NCBI RefSeq assembly: GCF_018127965.1
Contig: NZ_CP072349.1
Span: forward strand, 810,001-874,000
Direction: 5' to 3'
Source of the DNA: Prevotella melaninogenica
Lineage (GTDB): Bacteria; Bacteroidota; Bacteroidia; Bacteroidales; Bacteroidaceae
DNA: 64,000 nt
A program made the position numbers and the translations under genes. A model generated the notes under the pieces. It was given only the letters and a program-made list of their open reading frames with translations, did no database searches and had not been told where the DNA came from. This document shows positions 50,352 through 60,659 of the stretch, piece after piece; positions within the stretch are counted from its first letter, which is position 1, and each line of letters starts with the position of its first letter.

Positions 50352-51494
50352 ATGAAAAAGTTAGTTTTAATGTTGGCTGCTGCTTCTATGGCAGCATCTG
50401 TTTCTGCTCAGACAGTAGCAGAGAGCAAGACATTTGATAACATCTACGTTGGTATTAACGGTGGTGTTGCAACAAAGACAACTGGTCACAAGTGGTTGAG
50501 CGACCTTGATCCAAACGCTGGTATCCGTATCGGTCGTTACTTCACTCCAGTATTCGGTCTTGCTATTGAGGGTAACGCATACTTCTCAAACAAGCCTTGG
50601 GGTTCTACAGGTACAGTAGTTCGCGCTACTAACGCAAGCTTGCTCGGTACTGTAAATCTTAGCAACTGGTTCGGTGGTTACAAGGGTGAGCCACGTACAT
50701 TCGAGGTTAGCGCACTCTATGGTCTTGGTTGGATGCACGTATTCTCTAACAACAAGTTCTTAAAGGCTGCTACATCAGAGAATCGTAATCGTATGACTTC
50801 TAAGGCTGCTCTTGACTTCGCTTTCAACTTCGGTTCAGAGAAGCAGTTCCAGTTCTATGTAGAGCCTTCTATCAACTTCGCATTCTTGGGCCAGTCTAAC
50901 TCACACAACGTATCTGCTACTCCAGCAGGTCCTGTCTTCACAGAGGTTCACGCAGACTATCATTACAAGGCAACAGGTCAGGCAGGTCAGCCAGCTTACA
51001 ACATCAATAACTCATTCGTTCAGTTGAACGCTGGTTTCATCTACAAGTTCAAGAACTCTAACGGTACACACAACTTCACAATCGTTACTCCACGTGATCA
51101 GGCTGAGATCGATGCTTTGAACGCTCAGATTAACGAGCTCCGCAACCGTAAGCCAGAGGTTATCACTAAGGAGGTTGTTAAGGAGGTTCCTGCTGTTAAG
51201 GTTAAGGAGTTCACAGTATCTGACCTCGTATTCGTAACATTCGCTCAGGGCAAGTCTGCTCTTACAAACGATGCTAAGGCTGCTCTTAACAACGTTAAGG
51301 AGGGTGTTCACGTTCAGGTTGTTGGTACAGCTTCTCCAGAGGGTTCTAAGGAACTTAACGATCGTCTCTCACAGGCTCGTGCTGACGTAGTTGCTAACTA
51401 CCTCAAGGGTCGTGGCGTTATCGTTGACGAGGCAACTGGTAAGGGTGTACAGGGTGTAACTTCTAACCGTCTTGCAGTTGTTTACGTAAAGTAA
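50352..51494 (+). CDS. OmpA-family outer-membrane protein
   Basis: 380 residues. Signal peptide MKKLVLMLAAASMAASVSAQ, an eight-stranded porin-like N-terminal barrel (to about 235), a charged linker (INELRNRKPEVITKEVVKEV) and a C-terminal OmpA peptidoglycan-binding domain (FVTFAQGKSALTNDAKAALN, VVGTASPEGSKELNDRLSQA). Codon use is strongly biased toward a few codons (GGT, GCT, AAC, AAG), unlike neighbours, as expected for a very abundant protein. It anchors the outer membrane to the cell wall. Confidence 0.93.
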   Translation: MKKLVLMLAAASMAASVSAQTVAESKTFDNIYVGINGGVATKTTGHKWLSDLDPNAGIRIGRYFTPVFGLAIEGNAYFSNKPWGSTGTVVRATNASLLGTVNLSNWFGGYKGEPRTFEVSALYGLGWMHVFSNNKFLKAATSENRNRMTSKAALDFAFNFGSEKQFQFYVEPSINFAFLGQSNSHNVSATPAGPVFTEVHADYHYKATGQAGQPAYNINNSFVQLNAGFIYKFKNSNGTHNFTIVTPRDQAEIDALNAQINELRNRKPEVITKEVVKEVPAVKVKEFTVSDLVFVTFAQGKSALTNDAKAALNNVKEGVHVQVVGTASPEGSKELNDRLSQARADVVANYLKGRGVIVDEATGKGVQGVTSNRLAVVYVK

Positions 51495-51541
51495 TCTAAC
51501 TGAATAGGTTAAGAAGGATTATCCTTCGAACGATAAATATT

Positions 51542-51575
51542 GGGGATGCATCTTTTAGGTGCATCCCCTTTTGTT
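51542..51575 (+). terminator. Terminator of the OmpA-family gene
   Basis: 9-bp stem GGGGATGCA with TGCATCCCC, nine-base loop, then TTTTGTTTTG. Confidence 0.85.
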
Positions 51576-51734
51576 TTGTTTATATGTGTAGTTTTTCTTA
51601 AAAGAATTTATTAATAAGGATGACATTTGAGTTTTCCTTGCTAATGATAGAATAATCTTACAGATTCTCCGTTATATAGAATAAGCCAAGTGGTATAACT
51701 GCTTGTAATAACTTGTTAGTGTAAAAAGGGTTAT

Positions 51735-52499
51735 ATGGAAAAGTTATCAAAGATAGGTAGATATGAGTTTTTGGCGGAGCCGTTTCATTGCGACTTCTCC
51801 AATCATTTGTTTATGGGGCATTTAGGCAATCATATGTTGAATGCTGCTGATTTCCATAGCAACGACCGCGGTTATGGTATGAACTATCTCAATACAGTTA
51901 ATAAGACATGGGTGTTGAGCCGCTTGGCTATTGAGATGGAAGAAATGCCAAAGGCATATGATAAGTTCTTTGTAGAGACTTGGGTTGATAGTGCATTGAA
52001 ATCCTTTACAAGCCGTAACTTTAAGGTTATCGGTGAGGTAGGGCATGTTTATGGCTATGGCAAGAGTGTCTGGGCAATGATAGACCTTGACACACGTCAG
52101 CCTGCAGACATTCTTGCTGTTCGTGGTGGTTTGATAACCGAGTATATAGAAACAGAATATTCTTGTCCAATAGAGAAGTCTTCACGTGTGAAGATGTCAG
52201 CTGATGCTACTCCTGTTCGTTCAATAGACACTTATTATAATGATGTTGATATCAATGGACATATTAACTCAGTCAAATACATAGAGCATGTGTTAGACCT
52301 GTGGGACGTGTCTTGGTATAAGCAATATCGTATCAAACGTTTTGAGATAGCTTATGTTGCTGAATCACATCAAGGTGATAAACTTCACTTCTATCGAGAG
52401 CAGCGAGAAACGGAGACTGACTTTAATGTAAGAATTACGAAGAGTAATGTGGAAGGAGAAGAGACGGAAGTGTGTCGTTGTAGGGTACAGTTTGGTTAA
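51735..52499 (+). CDS. Acyl-ACP thioesterase
   Basis: 254 residues, a double hot-dog enzyme that releases fatty acids from acyl carrier protein. N-terminal half with LNTVNKTWVLSRLAIEMEEM and a FVETWVDSA segment; the second half has DTYYNDVDINGHINSVKYIE, where the D-x-N-x-H motif holds catalytic Asn and His. Matches the Bacteroidota FatA/B-like family (PF01643). Confidence 0.9.
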   Translation: MEKLSKIGRYEFLAEPFHCDFSNHLFMGHLGNHMLNAADFHSNDRGYGMNYLNTVNKTWVLSRLAIEMEEMPKAYDKFFVETWVDSALKSFTSRNFKVIGEVGHVYGYGKSVWAMIDLDTRQPADILAVRGGLITEYIETEYSCPIEKSSRVKMSADATPVRSIDTYYNDVDINGHINSVKYIEHVLDLWDVSWYKQYRIKRFEIAYVAESHQGDKLHFYREQRETETDFNVRITKSNVEGEETEVCRCRVQFG

Positions 52500-52792
52500 T
52501 TCAAATCAGTTGTTAGTAAGCAATACCTATAATACAGCATTATACGTATTGTAATCTAATAAAATTTGGGTTTAAGAGTTGCTGTCACTCGTGTCACTTA
52601 TTATAGATGTATAATTACTTGTTTTATAATGAGTTATCTATATATGTTAAAATGACAGCAAACATAATTTAAAATAAACTTGTTAGAAGTGTAGCGATTC
52701 AGTTTTTGTTTTAAGCCTGATCAGTTCAAACTTTAATGAGTTGATGAAGATTTTAGTAGTCTTTATATCTGTCTTTGAAAGAAAAAAATAGT

Positions 52793-54685
52793 TTAGGGTA
52801 GAAGTAAGAAGCTTCCATCCATAAGGATTTCCTCTTCCAAAACCATCTCTCGCATTACTTGTTGTACAAGATCCCAGTCATTATTTAGCTGTCGAATCTC
52901 TGTTATAGGGTGCTTTTGACCATCTGCTAAGAAAGTTAGCAGCTGTTGCCTGATAAGCTCTTTCTCATCCGTATCATCCTCTTTGGTATGTGAAAGGCAG
53001 ACATCACATTGCTCACAGTCTTTTGACTTCGTTTCTCCGAAGTAAGACAGTAGCTGTCTGCTACGACATACTCGTTCATTCTGTGCATAATTAATAACAG
53101 AATTGATACGCTTTATGAATTGCTCCTTTCTGTCCTCATACACACTCTTGTTAAGGATAACGTCAACACCATCAACACGGTCTTGTGTGTAGCTGATTAG
53201 TGGTGTGTTCTTACGTGGAATGAAGTTGATAATACGCTTCTTGCTTAGATTAACCAATACCATATAGGTTTGGTTTCTGTCGAGTCCAGCTTCTTGTGCA
53301 ATATAGCTTTCATCAATATATCCACTGTCAGAAAATAAACCGCCATAGTTACGGAGTAGGGCAGTGACGACATCATTCTCCTTGTCAGTAAGTGAGTCCA
53401 GTCGGTAGAGGTCATCTCTATTCAACAGGAAACGAACACGTGCCTTGGTGTCTGGGTTCTGCTCATAATCAATATACCCAGCTCGTTGAAGAATTGTTAG
53501 CGCAGCATTTACACGTATGGGAAAATGTTTAAAGGTGTTGCAGAACTTGTCAATAGGAAACTCAAAGATACATCCATAGCCACTTCCAACACCTATCTGA
53601 TAGAAGTAGGCTAAGTGTTCGTATACTGTCTGGATATAGTCTTTAGGAGGGAAGGTATCTTCAATGCGTTTTTGCAACGTACGGTTGTCGTGCCCATTAT
53701 AAAGGAGTACAGCATATGCTTTATTGCCATCACGTCCCGCACGTCCCGCCTCTTGAAAGTAAGCCTCTAAGGAACTTGGACTATCGATATGAATAACCAC
53801 ACGTACGTTAGGTTTGTCGATACCCATACCAAAAGCATTTGTAGCAACCATAACGCGTATCTTATCGTTCTGCCAGTCGTTCTGCCGTTGGTCTTTAACG
53901 CCAGGTTCTAAGCCTGCATGATACCATGTAGCCGAGATTCCATGTTCTGTGAGCATTTGTGCAATCTGCTTCGTGCGTTTTCTACTACGGCAGTAGACGA
54001 TAGCCGTCTTAGGTATAGATTGCAGGATATGTACCATCTCTGCCTCTTTGTCCTCAGTCTGGCGTACGACATAAGCTAAGTTCTTACGTTCAAAGCTCAT
54101 TCGGAAGACATTCTTCTTTTTAAAACCTAAACGGTCTTGGATATCATCAACAACTTCTGGTGTGGCAGTTGCTGTTAAAGCGAGGATAGGTGCATTGGGA
54201 ACTAACTTTCGAATGTCTGCAATCTGCAGGTAAGAAGGTCGAAAGTCGTATCCCCATTGGCTGATACAGTGGGCTTCATCAACAGTGATGAAACTCACTT
54301 TTATATGTCTTAATTTAGCCTGGAAGATATCAGAACCTATACGCTCAGGAGAAATATAAAGTAGTTTTATCCCTCCAAAGGTACAGTTCTCTAAGGTAGT
54401 AATGATGTCGTCATGGCGCATACCTGAATAAATCGCAGCAGCCGTGATCCCTTGATGACGAAGATGGTCAACCTGATCCTTCATTAATGCAATAAGAGGA
54501 GTAATGACTAAGCATACTCCCTCTTGGGCTAATGCTGGCACTTGGAAAGTGAGAGACTTTCCTCCTCCTGTTGGCATTAGTCCTAAGGTATCCTTTCCTG
54601 AACCGATACTTTCGATAATATCTTTCTGTATACCGCGAAAGTCAGGATAGCCCCAATATTGGTGAAGAATGTCAAGGTAGGACAT
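52793..54685 (-). CDS. recQ: ATP-dependent DNA helicase RecQ
   Basis: 630 residues from the Met at 54685 (MSYLDILHQYWGYPDFRGIQ). Helicase motifs: LMPTGGGKSLTFQVPAL (Walker A), TVDEAHCISQWGYDFRPSYL (DEAH), ATNAFGMGIDKPNVR, and QEAGRAGRDG. A zinc-binding RQC region (CRSRQLLSYFGE, CEQCDVC) follows; no clear HRDC domain. An in-frame start at 54742 would add 19 residues encoded by an AAAGTTCAAAG-type repeat and is unlikely. It unwinds DNA in recombination repair. Confidence 0.93.
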   Translation of the reverse strand: MSYLDILHQYWGYPDFRGIQKDIIESIGSGKDTLGLMPTGGGKSLTFQVPALAQEGVCLVITPLIALMKDQVDHLRHQGITAAAIYSGMRHDDIITTLENCTFGGIKLLYISPERIGSDIFQAKLRHIKVSFITVDEAHCISQWGYDFRPSYLQIADIRKLVPNAPILALTATATPEVVDDIQDRLGFKKKNVFRMSFERKNLAYVVRQTEDKEAEMVHILQSIPKTAIVYCRSRKRTKQIAQMLTEHGISATWYHAGLEPGVKDQRQNDWQNDKIRVMVATNAFGMGIDKPNVRVVIHIDSPSSLEAYFQEAGRAGRDGNKAYAVLLYNGHDNRTLQKRIEDTFPPKDYIQTVYEHLAYFYQIGVGSGYGCIFEFPIDKFCNTFKHFPIRVNAALTILQRAGYIDYEQNPDTKARVRFLLNRDDLYRLDSLTDKENDVVTALLRNYGGLFSDSGYIDESYIAQEAGLDRNQTYMVLVNLSKKRIINFIPRKNTPLISYTQDRVDGVDVILNKSVYEDRKEQFIKRINSVINYAQNERVCRSRQLLSYFGETKSKDCEQCDVCLSHTKEDDTDEKELIRQQLLTFLADGQKHPITEIRQLNNDWDLVQQVMREMVLEEEILMDGSFLLLP

Positions 54686-54689
54686 TTGA

Positions 54690-54722
54690 CTTTGAACTTT
54701 GATGTTTGATCTTTGAACTTTA
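54690..54722. repeat. Short TTTGAACTTTG-type repeat before recQ
   Basis: Words TTTGAACTTTGA, TGTTTGATC and TTTGAACTTTAG in tandem between the two possible recQ starts. Simple sequence; it would encode the doubtful N-terminal extension. Confidence 0.5.
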
Positions 54723-54777
54723 GGGGTTTGAAGGAAGCCCATTCGTTCGAGTACTACTAATAAAATTCAATCAACCA

Positions 54778-56502
54778 TCAAGACTCTTCAGTTGGTCTAA
54801 TATCCTCTATCTGTAATTGTACTGCTCCACGCTTAAAGACATTATCCTCAATGGTATAAGCTATGTCAAACGAGCGTTTTGACTTGATATAGCGGGCAGA
54901 GGCACTCTGTCCAAAGGCTATACCATTCATTACGTTATTGGATTTAGAATCGACCAGTTCTAACTTGATATGCTCTTGCTCACGTCCAACAACCTTGCTG
55001 GTTCCGAAATCGTAGACATCTAACGTACAGAAGAGAGGCTTTGGGTTTCCAGGACCAAATGGTGCGAAGCGTTTCAAATCAGTATGCAGTTTCTTTGTGA
55101 TATCTTTAAAGTCGATAACAGCATCAATATCCAAGATTGCTTCACGTTGTTCTGGTTCAATATGCTCTTCCACATATGCTTGGAAGCGCTTACGGAACTC
55201 CTTTACATCTGCCCACTTCATGGTTAGTCCTGCGGCATAAGTGTGTCCACCGAAGTTTAATAAGAGGTCACGGCAACTCTTAATAGCTGCATATACGTCA
55301 AATCCCGCTACACTACGTGCAGAGCCTGTTGCAAGGTTCTCGTCACGTGTTAAAACTACTGTTGGACGGAAATAGATTTCTGTCAGACGAGAGGCAACGA
55401 TTCCTATGACGCCTTTTTTCCAATGCTCATCATAGAGGACGATACTTGACTGATGCTTCTGGCTTTCCAAACGAGCCACAATCTGGTTAGCTTCTTCTGT
55501 CATCTGACGGTCTACATCCTTTCGCTGTTCGTTGTATTCGTCAATATGCTTTGCTTGATCGAGAGCCAGGCTGTATTCTCTTTCAACAAGTAAGTCAACA
55601 CTCTTCTTACCATTCTCCATACGTCCGCTGGCATTGATACGTGGTCCAATCTTGAAGATAATATCGCTCATTGATAACTCACGGCCATTCAGACCACAGA
55701 TATCTACAATAGCTTTCAGTCCAAGGCTTGGATTTTGATTCAACTGCTTTAGTCCGTGGAAAGCAAGAATACGGTTCTCATCCACGACAGGAACTAAATC
55801 TGCAGCTATGCTGACAGCACAGAAGTCGAGTAGGGGAACGAGACGAGAGAACGGAATATTATTGTTCTTTGCAAATGCCTGCATGAACTTAAATCCTACA
55901 CCACATCCGCAAAGATTTTTGAAAGGATAAGAGTCATCTGGTCGTTTAGGGTTAAGGATTGCCACAGCGGGTGGCATTACCTCGTCAGGAACATGGTGAT
56001 CACAGATGATGAAGTCTATTCCTTGCTCTTTAGCATAGGTTATCTCTTCAATTGCTTTGATTCCACAATCGAGGATGATGATGAGTTTTACTCCTGTCTC
56101 TTTAGCAAAGTCTATGCCTTTCTTGCTTACTCCATATCCTTCATCATAACGATCGGGGATGTAGTAATCAATGTTTGAATAGAACTGTCGTAAGAATTTA
56201 TATACCAACGCTACAGCCGTACAGCCGTCTACGTCATAATCTCCGTAGACAAGAATGCGCTCCTTATGACCTATAGCATCATTGAGTCGATCAACAGCAG
56301 CATCCATATCCTTCATTAAGAAAGGATTGATGAGGTCTGCTAATTGTGGGCGGAAGAACCGTTTAGCCGCACTCTCCGTCGTTATACCACGACGAATGAG
56401 CAGCGAAGCGAGAATGGGACTAATCCCCAATTTCTCCCCTAAGTCTTTAGCCGCATTGACCTGAGTATCTGCAGGTGGAGTGTAGTTCCATTTAAATTGC
56501 AT
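54778..56502 (-). CDS. recJ: Single-stranded DNA exonuclease RecJ
   Basis: 574 residues. DHH phosphoesterase motifs: VYGDYDVDGCTAVALVYKF, IILDCGIKA, FIICDHHVPDE; then DHHA1 with LNFGGHTYAAGLTMKW and a C-terminal OB fold. It degrades single-stranded DNA 5' to 3' and works with RecQ, which is encoded 35 bases downstream; the two form one operon. Confidence 0.95.
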   Translation of the reverse strand: MQFKWNYTPPADTQVNAAKDLGEKLGISPILASLLIRRGITTESAAKRFFRPQLADLINPFLMKDMDAAVDRLNDAIGHKERILVYGDYDVDGCTAVALVYKFLRQFYSNIDYYIPDRYDEGYGVSKKGIDFAKETGVKLIIILDCGIKAIEEITYAKEQGIDFIICDHHVPDEVMPPAVAILNPKRPDDSYPFKNLCGCGVGFKFMQAFAKNNNIPFSRLVPLLDFCAVSIAADLVPVVDENRILAFHGLKQLNQNPSLGLKAIVDICGLNGRELSMSDIIFKIGPRINASGRMENGKKSVDLLVEREYSLALDQAKHIDEYNEQRKDVDRQMTEEANQIVARLESQKHQSSIVLYDEHWKKGVIGIVASRLTEIYFRPTVVLTRDENLATGSARSVAGFDVYAAIKSCRDLLLNFGGHTYAAGLTMKWADVKEFRKRFQAYVEEHIEPEQREAILDIDAVIDFKDITKKLHTDLKRFAPFGPGNPKPLFCTLDVYDFGTSKVVGREQEHIKLELVDSKSNNVMNGIAFGQSASARYIKSKRSFDIAYTIEDNVFKRGAVQLQIEDIRPTEES

Positions 56503-56599
56503 TTTAAAATGTTTTATTTCTGTCCGTAAAGGTACAAAAAAAATGGCAAATGAGAATGTTATGTGGTGTATTATTTGGTTCTGTGTTTTTCAAATGATA

Positions 56600-56635
56600 T
56601 TAGTCTCGTTAGCCTCATTAGTCTAATTAGCACAA
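56600..56635. repeat. Four 9-bp tandem repeats (TTAGNCTNN)
   Basis: TTAGTCTCG, TTAGCCTCA, TTAGTCTAA, TTAGCACAA in direct tandem, within the 258-base gap upstream of recJ. Probably simple repeat sequence common in the genus. Confidence 0.6.
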
Positions 56636-56651
56636 TTGAAAATAAAACAAC

Positions 56652-56681
56652 AATCCCGCTCCAAATCATTAGAGCGGGATT
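56652..56681 (-). terminator. Terminator of the C1 peptidase gene
   Basis: 10-bp stem AATCCCGCTC with GAGCGGGATT followed on the minus strand by GTTGTTTTATTTT. Confidence 0.85.
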
Positions 56682-56760
56682 GATTATGATTTATAGATTG
56701 TTGAAATGATGATATCAGAAAGGCTTGTCCCTTATTATCAATTCAACTTGTCTTATTCTT

Positions 56761-57963
56761 TTAGAGACCCATCTTCTTGCGGATGTCCTTAGGAATAGCG
56801 TTCTTGTTTACCATGTAGTCCATGGTGTTAGCTGCAATAAAGTTCTTGGTCATGTACCAGATACCCTTGTAGTCACCAGTCTCACCCCATGAGTTCTTTA
56901 CCATATAGTACTCCTTACCATTCTGGTCTTTAGCGATACCGAAGATAAGCATACCATGGTCATCAGTAAGCTCCCAGTTGTCGAAACGCTCCTGACGCTG
57001 CTGCTGTGTAGGAACAACCTCTGGTACGTTTACACCGAGTGAATCGATGATGTCCTTCTTCTTTGCAGCAGAAAGACCAAGCCAGTGAGCCATATCACTA
57101 CCCTTCATGCTTTCAACCTTCTTACCGTCAACCATGTAAGCCAAACCCTTACGAGTGAAACCTGGCTCGCTAACGTCGCCACCCCATGCTACAGTGTAGC
57201 CGTTCATGACAGCGTTATCAATGATACGCATCATCTCATCCATTGGGAGGTTATAAGACAATGGGAAGCGCCAGTTGTCCTGTACCTCAACAGCAAACTG
57301 TGAGTAGAATGGGTGATGTGTGTAAGAAGTAATGGTTACATAGTCACTCCAGTTCAAACCAAGGCTTGCAGCGAAGCTCTTTGGAGTGTACTGCTTGCCT
57401 TCGTAAGTGAATGTCTCTGGACACTTGCCAAGATAAGCATCGAGGATACCCTGTAAGCCCTGCTTCCACTGACCAGAAATCTTGTTTGCCTTGTTGCGTG
57501 CAATACCATTTACGTATGGCTCTAACAAAGAGAAGAACTCATTGAAGTTGTTCAATGAATCGCCATAGAGTGAGCCTGGGAATGGCATAGCACTCTCTGG
57601 ACAAATACCATGAGTCTCAAGGGTGTGCAATACATCGTATGCAGAACCACCTTGAGCAAACTGGCAATCACCATGGAAACGAACGACCTGAATAGCACGC
57701 TCCATGTATGTCTTGTTAGCAACGAAACTCTCACAGAGGTCATATGTCTTACCAGTCTTCTTCAAAATCTCAGCCTCGAAGTAGCTAAGAGTTGAGTAGT
57801 CCCAGCATGTACCTGAACGGTTCTGGTCCTTGATACTTGTAATTGGAATCTGCTTTACTACAGTAAAAACAGGCTTGTTAGAGGTTGCACCCTCTTTCTT
57901 GTCTGCGGCATTAGCACCTATCGCAAGCAATGCGAATAATGCTACTACTAAAGTTTTTTTCAT
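56761..57963 (-). CDS. Secreted C1B-family cysteine peptidase (PepC/bleomycin hydrolase-like)
   Basis: 400 residues with a signal peptide (MKKTLVVALFALLAIGANA). Catalytic residues: Cys in DQNRSGTCWDYSTLSYFE, His in ELTDDHGMLIFGIA, Asn in YMVKNSWGETGDY. The middle segment has the fold of aminopeptidase C. Exported members in oral Bacteroidota break down peptides for growth. Single gene with its own terminator. Confidence 0.92.
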   Translation of the reverse strand: MKKTLVVALFALLAIGANAADKKEGATSNKPVFTVVKQIPITSIKDQNRSGTCWDYSTLSYFEAEILKKTGKTYDLCESFVANKTYMERAIQVVRFHGDCQFAQGGSAYDVLHTLETHGICPESAMPFPGSLYGDSLNNFNEFFSLLEPYVNGIARNKANKISGQWKQGLQGILDAYLGKCPETFTYEGKQYTPKSFAASLGLNWSDYVTITSYTHHPFYSQFAVEVQDNWRFPLSYNLPMDEMMRIIDNAVMNGYTVAWGGDVSEPGFTRKGLAYMVDGKKVESMKGSDMAHWLGLSAAKKKDIIDSLGVNVPEVVPTQQQRQERFDNWELTDDHGMLIFGIAKDQNGKEYYMVKNSWGETGDYKGIWYMTKNFIAANTMDYMVNKNAIPKDIRKKMGL

Positions 57964-58053
57964 AAGTTGTTTCTTATAAATCGGGTTGCCGTTGTGAGTG
58001 ATACTCTTGCGGCAACCTTGATGTAAATATTAATTATTAAAAAGTTCTATTAC

Positions 58054-59457
58054 TTATCGGTTTGCAGCAATGAAGTCTTCGACATCTTGTGGATGATAAG
58101 GGATAATATCCTTGCCAATGAATCGGCAACCATCCTTGGTGATGAGAAGATCGTCTTCAAGACGGATACCTCCGAAGTCCTTGTACTCATCTAACTTATC
58201 GAAGTTAAGGAAGTCGGCACAATGTTTCTTTGCACGCCACTCGTCAATCAATGCTGGGATAAAATAGATACCCGGTTCATCAGTAACAACAAAGCCCTCT
58301 TCCAAGCGACGACCCATACGTAAGCAGTTAGTACCAAACTGTTCAAGATTAGGACGTGTCTCTTCATCGAAGCCAACATTAATTTGATCGAAAGACTCCA
58401 TATCGTGAACATCCATACCCATCATATGGCCAAGGCCATGAGGCAGGAACATAGCATGTGCACCTGCAGCTACAGCTGCATCAGTGTCGCCCTTTGCCAA
58501 TCCAAGTTCTTTCATACGATCAAAGATAATACGGCAAATGGCAAAGTGTACGTCCATATACTTAACACCTGGCTTAGAAAGCTTTAGTGCTGCATCATGG
58601 CACTCTTCTACGACCTTGTAAATCTCCAATTGTTTCTGAGTGAATTTACCACTTACAGGGAATGTACGGGTATTATCAGAACAGTAGTGATTGACAGTCT
58701 CAGCACCACAGTCACAGAGAGCAAGGAGACCAGCCTCCAATACTGCCATCGAAGGATTGCCATGCATAATCTCACCATGCTGAGAGAAGATGGTTGGGAA
58801 TGATACCATTGAACCATATGAGTTAGCGATACCGCTAACCTGACCACCAACGAACTGCTCAGTTACACCAGGTTTACCCAATATCATAGCAGTTGTATGC
58901 ATCTTGTAGCCGATAACAGCAGCACGCTCCAACTCCTCAATTTCTTCCTGTGTCTTTACAGAACGCATCTTAACAACCGCACGGATAAGTTCCATACTTG
59001 CTGACTCCTTCTGTTGATTAGGATGAATACCAAAGAGGTCGAATATTTGAATCTTAATATCAGCACGATAAGGAGGTAGGAAATGAACCTTACGATGCTC
59101 ACGCAACGCATTGTTACAAATGGTCTTTAGACCCTTCATGTTGACAGTGTTGGCTACACCAACGGCATCAGCCATATCTTTTACAGAGTCAACGCTACCG
59201 TACCATACAATGTCGTCGATGTCAATGTCATCACCAACAAGTGTTTCTGTGTCATTGTCAATGTCAATAACACCAACTAATCCGTCACGTTTCTGACCAA
59301 AATAATAGAGGAATGATGAATCCTGACGGAAAGGATAATATCCATTCGCAGGGAAGTTTGCAGGCGACTCATTGTTGCCAAAGAGAATAATAATACCCTC
59401 TCCAACAAGCTTCTTAAGCTCTGCACGGCGCTTTACATAGGTTTCTTTGTTAAACAT
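58054..59457 (-). CDS. pepP: Xaa-Pro aminopeptidase (M24 family)
   Basis: 467 residues. N-terminal creatinase-like domain (1-170) and a pita-bread metalloprotease domain. Metal ligands appear in ALCDCGAETVNHYCSDNTRT (Asp-Asp), HGLGHMMGMDVHD (His), VTDEPGIYF (Glu) and GGIRLEDDLLIT (Glu). It removes N-terminal residues next to proline. No signal peptide, so cytosolic. 90 bases downstream is the secreted peptidase gene. Confidence 0.93.
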   Translation of the reverse strand: MFNKETYVKRRAELKKLVGEGIIILFGNNESPANFPANGYYPFRQDSSFLYYFGQKRDGLVGVIDIDNDTETLVGDDIDIDDIVWYGSVDSVKDMADAVGVANTVNMKGLKTICNNALREHRKVHFLPPYRADIKIQIFDLFGIHPNQQKESASMELIRAVVKMRSVKTQEEIEELERAAVIGYKMHTTAMILGKPGVTEQFVGGQVSGIANSYGSMVSFPTIFSQHGEIMHGNPSMAVLEAGLLALCDCGAETVNHYCSDNTRTFPVSGKFTQKQLEIYKVVEECHDAALKLSKPGVKYMDVHFAICRIIFDRMKELGLAKGDTDAAVAAGAHAMFLPHGLGHMMGMDVHDMESFDQINVGFDEETRPNLEQFGTNCLRMGRRLEEGFVVTDEPGIYFIPALIDEWRAKKHCADFLNFDKLDEYKDFGGIRLEDDLLITKDGCRFIGKDIIPYHPQDVEDFIAANR

Positions 59458-59483
59458 ATTTCAATTATTAGTTGGTTTGAATG

Positions 59484-59521
59484 CAAAGATAGTTATTTTT
59501 GTTTGAAAGTTATTAACTTTG
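59484..59521. promoter_or_regulatory. Divergent promoters of the aminopeptidase and patatin genes
   Basis: Leftward TATCTTTG (complement of 59484-59491) for the aminopeptidase; rightward TAACTTTG (59514-59521) for the patatin gene, which starts 23 bases later. Confidence 0.65.
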
Positions 59522-59544
59522 CAGTTGTTTTTTAACGAGATTTT

Positions 59545-60411
59545 ATGCAAATAGATAGGAATACGGGTTTAGTGTTAGAAGGAGGAGGGATGCGTGGTGT
59601 ATTTACCTCTGGTGTTTTGGATGCTTTTATGAAATATAAGCTCTATTTTCATTACATCGTTGCAGTATCTGCAGGAGCGTGTAATGGTTTGTCGTATGCC
59701 AGTCGTCAACCACGTCGTGCTCGTATTTCTAATATTGATATGCTTGCCAAATATGATTACATAGGCTTGCGCCATCTCGTTACGCAGGGATGTATTTTCG
59801 ACCCAGATTTACTTTATCATCGTTTCCCTTACGAGCTTATTCCTTTTGATTATGAAGAGTATTTCCGTAATTGTAGGAATGGGGATATCTTTGAGATGGT
59901 GGTAACAAACTGTCAGACTGGTTTTGCAGAATATCTCTCAGAATCGTCAGGTGATACGCATCGTCTTAATGCATTGGCACGTGCATCTTCAAGTCTTCCT
60001 TATGTTAGTAAGATTGTTGAGGTGGATGGTAAGGAATTATTGGATGGTGGTATTGTTGACTCTATTCCTATACTGCGTTCTATAGAGACTGGACACGAGA
60101 CAAATGTGGTCATCAGTACGCGTAATAAAGGTTGGAGAGATTCTGGTCGTGATTATAAACAACCCAAGTTTGTCTATCGTAACTATCCACGTTTACGTGT
60201 TGCATTGAGTCGTAGAATAGAAGCATATAATCGTCAGCTCGATTTAGTAGATGAGTTGGAGGAACAAGGGAAGATTCTTGTTATTCGTCCAGAAGAACCT
60301 ATTGTTGTAGGACGAATGGAGAAAGATGTTGATAAGCTTGAGCATCTTTATGAGGAAGGCTTCCGATTAGGTGAACGATTTGTGAAGGAGCATCTTCCCC
60401 ATCTTCTCTAA
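59545..60411 (+). CDS. Patatin-like phospholipase
   Basis: 288 residues. Oxyanion loop EGGGMRGVFTSGVLDAF, nucleophile elbow VAVSAGACNGLSY (G-x-S-x-G variant ASAGA in the form VSAGAC), and catalytic Asp in LLDGGIVDSIPI. A cytosolic lipid acyl hydrolase of the family that includes YjjU-like proteins. Followed by a terminator. Confidence 0.92.
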   Translation: MQIDRNTGLVLEGGGMRGVFTSGVLDAFMKYKLYFHYIVAVSAGACNGLSYASRQPRRARISNIDMLAKYDYIGLRHLVTQGCIFDPDLLYHRFPYELIPFDYEEYFRNCRNGDIFEMVVTNCQTGFAEYLSESSGDTHRLNALARASSSLPYVSKIVEVDGKELLDGGIVDSIPILRSIETGHETNVVISTRNKGWRDSGRDYKQPKFVYRNYPRLRVALSRRIEAYNRQLDLVDELEEQGKILVIRPEEPIVVGRMEKDVDKLEHLYEEGFRLGERFVKEHLPHLL

Positions 60412-60452
60412 AATAACGTAAACGTCTATTGTACAAAAGAATATTTAGAAGA

Positions 60453-60489
60453 ATGGGGGCTGTCTATAGTTTTGATAGATAGTTCCCAT
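60453..60489 (+). terminator. Terminator of the patatin gene
   Basis: 15-bp stem (60453-60467 with 60475-60489, three G-U pairs) and a seven-base loop, followed by TTCTTATTG. Confidence 0.7.
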
Positions 60490-60659
60490 TTCTTATTGTT
60501 ATTTTGCTTGTTCCTTCCTTTGCAATCACATTCGTAACTTCAATTATATCCTTTTTAATACTCGAAAAGTCACCGACAACACCTTGAAAATTCATTACAT
60601 AATTTCAAATAAAGCATTTATAAATAACGCTAAAAGCACAAATAAGTGATAGTTTTTTA

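Noticed and set aside
54686..54742. N-terminal 19-residue extension of RecQ
   Set aside because: Encoded by a simple repeat and absent from the family.
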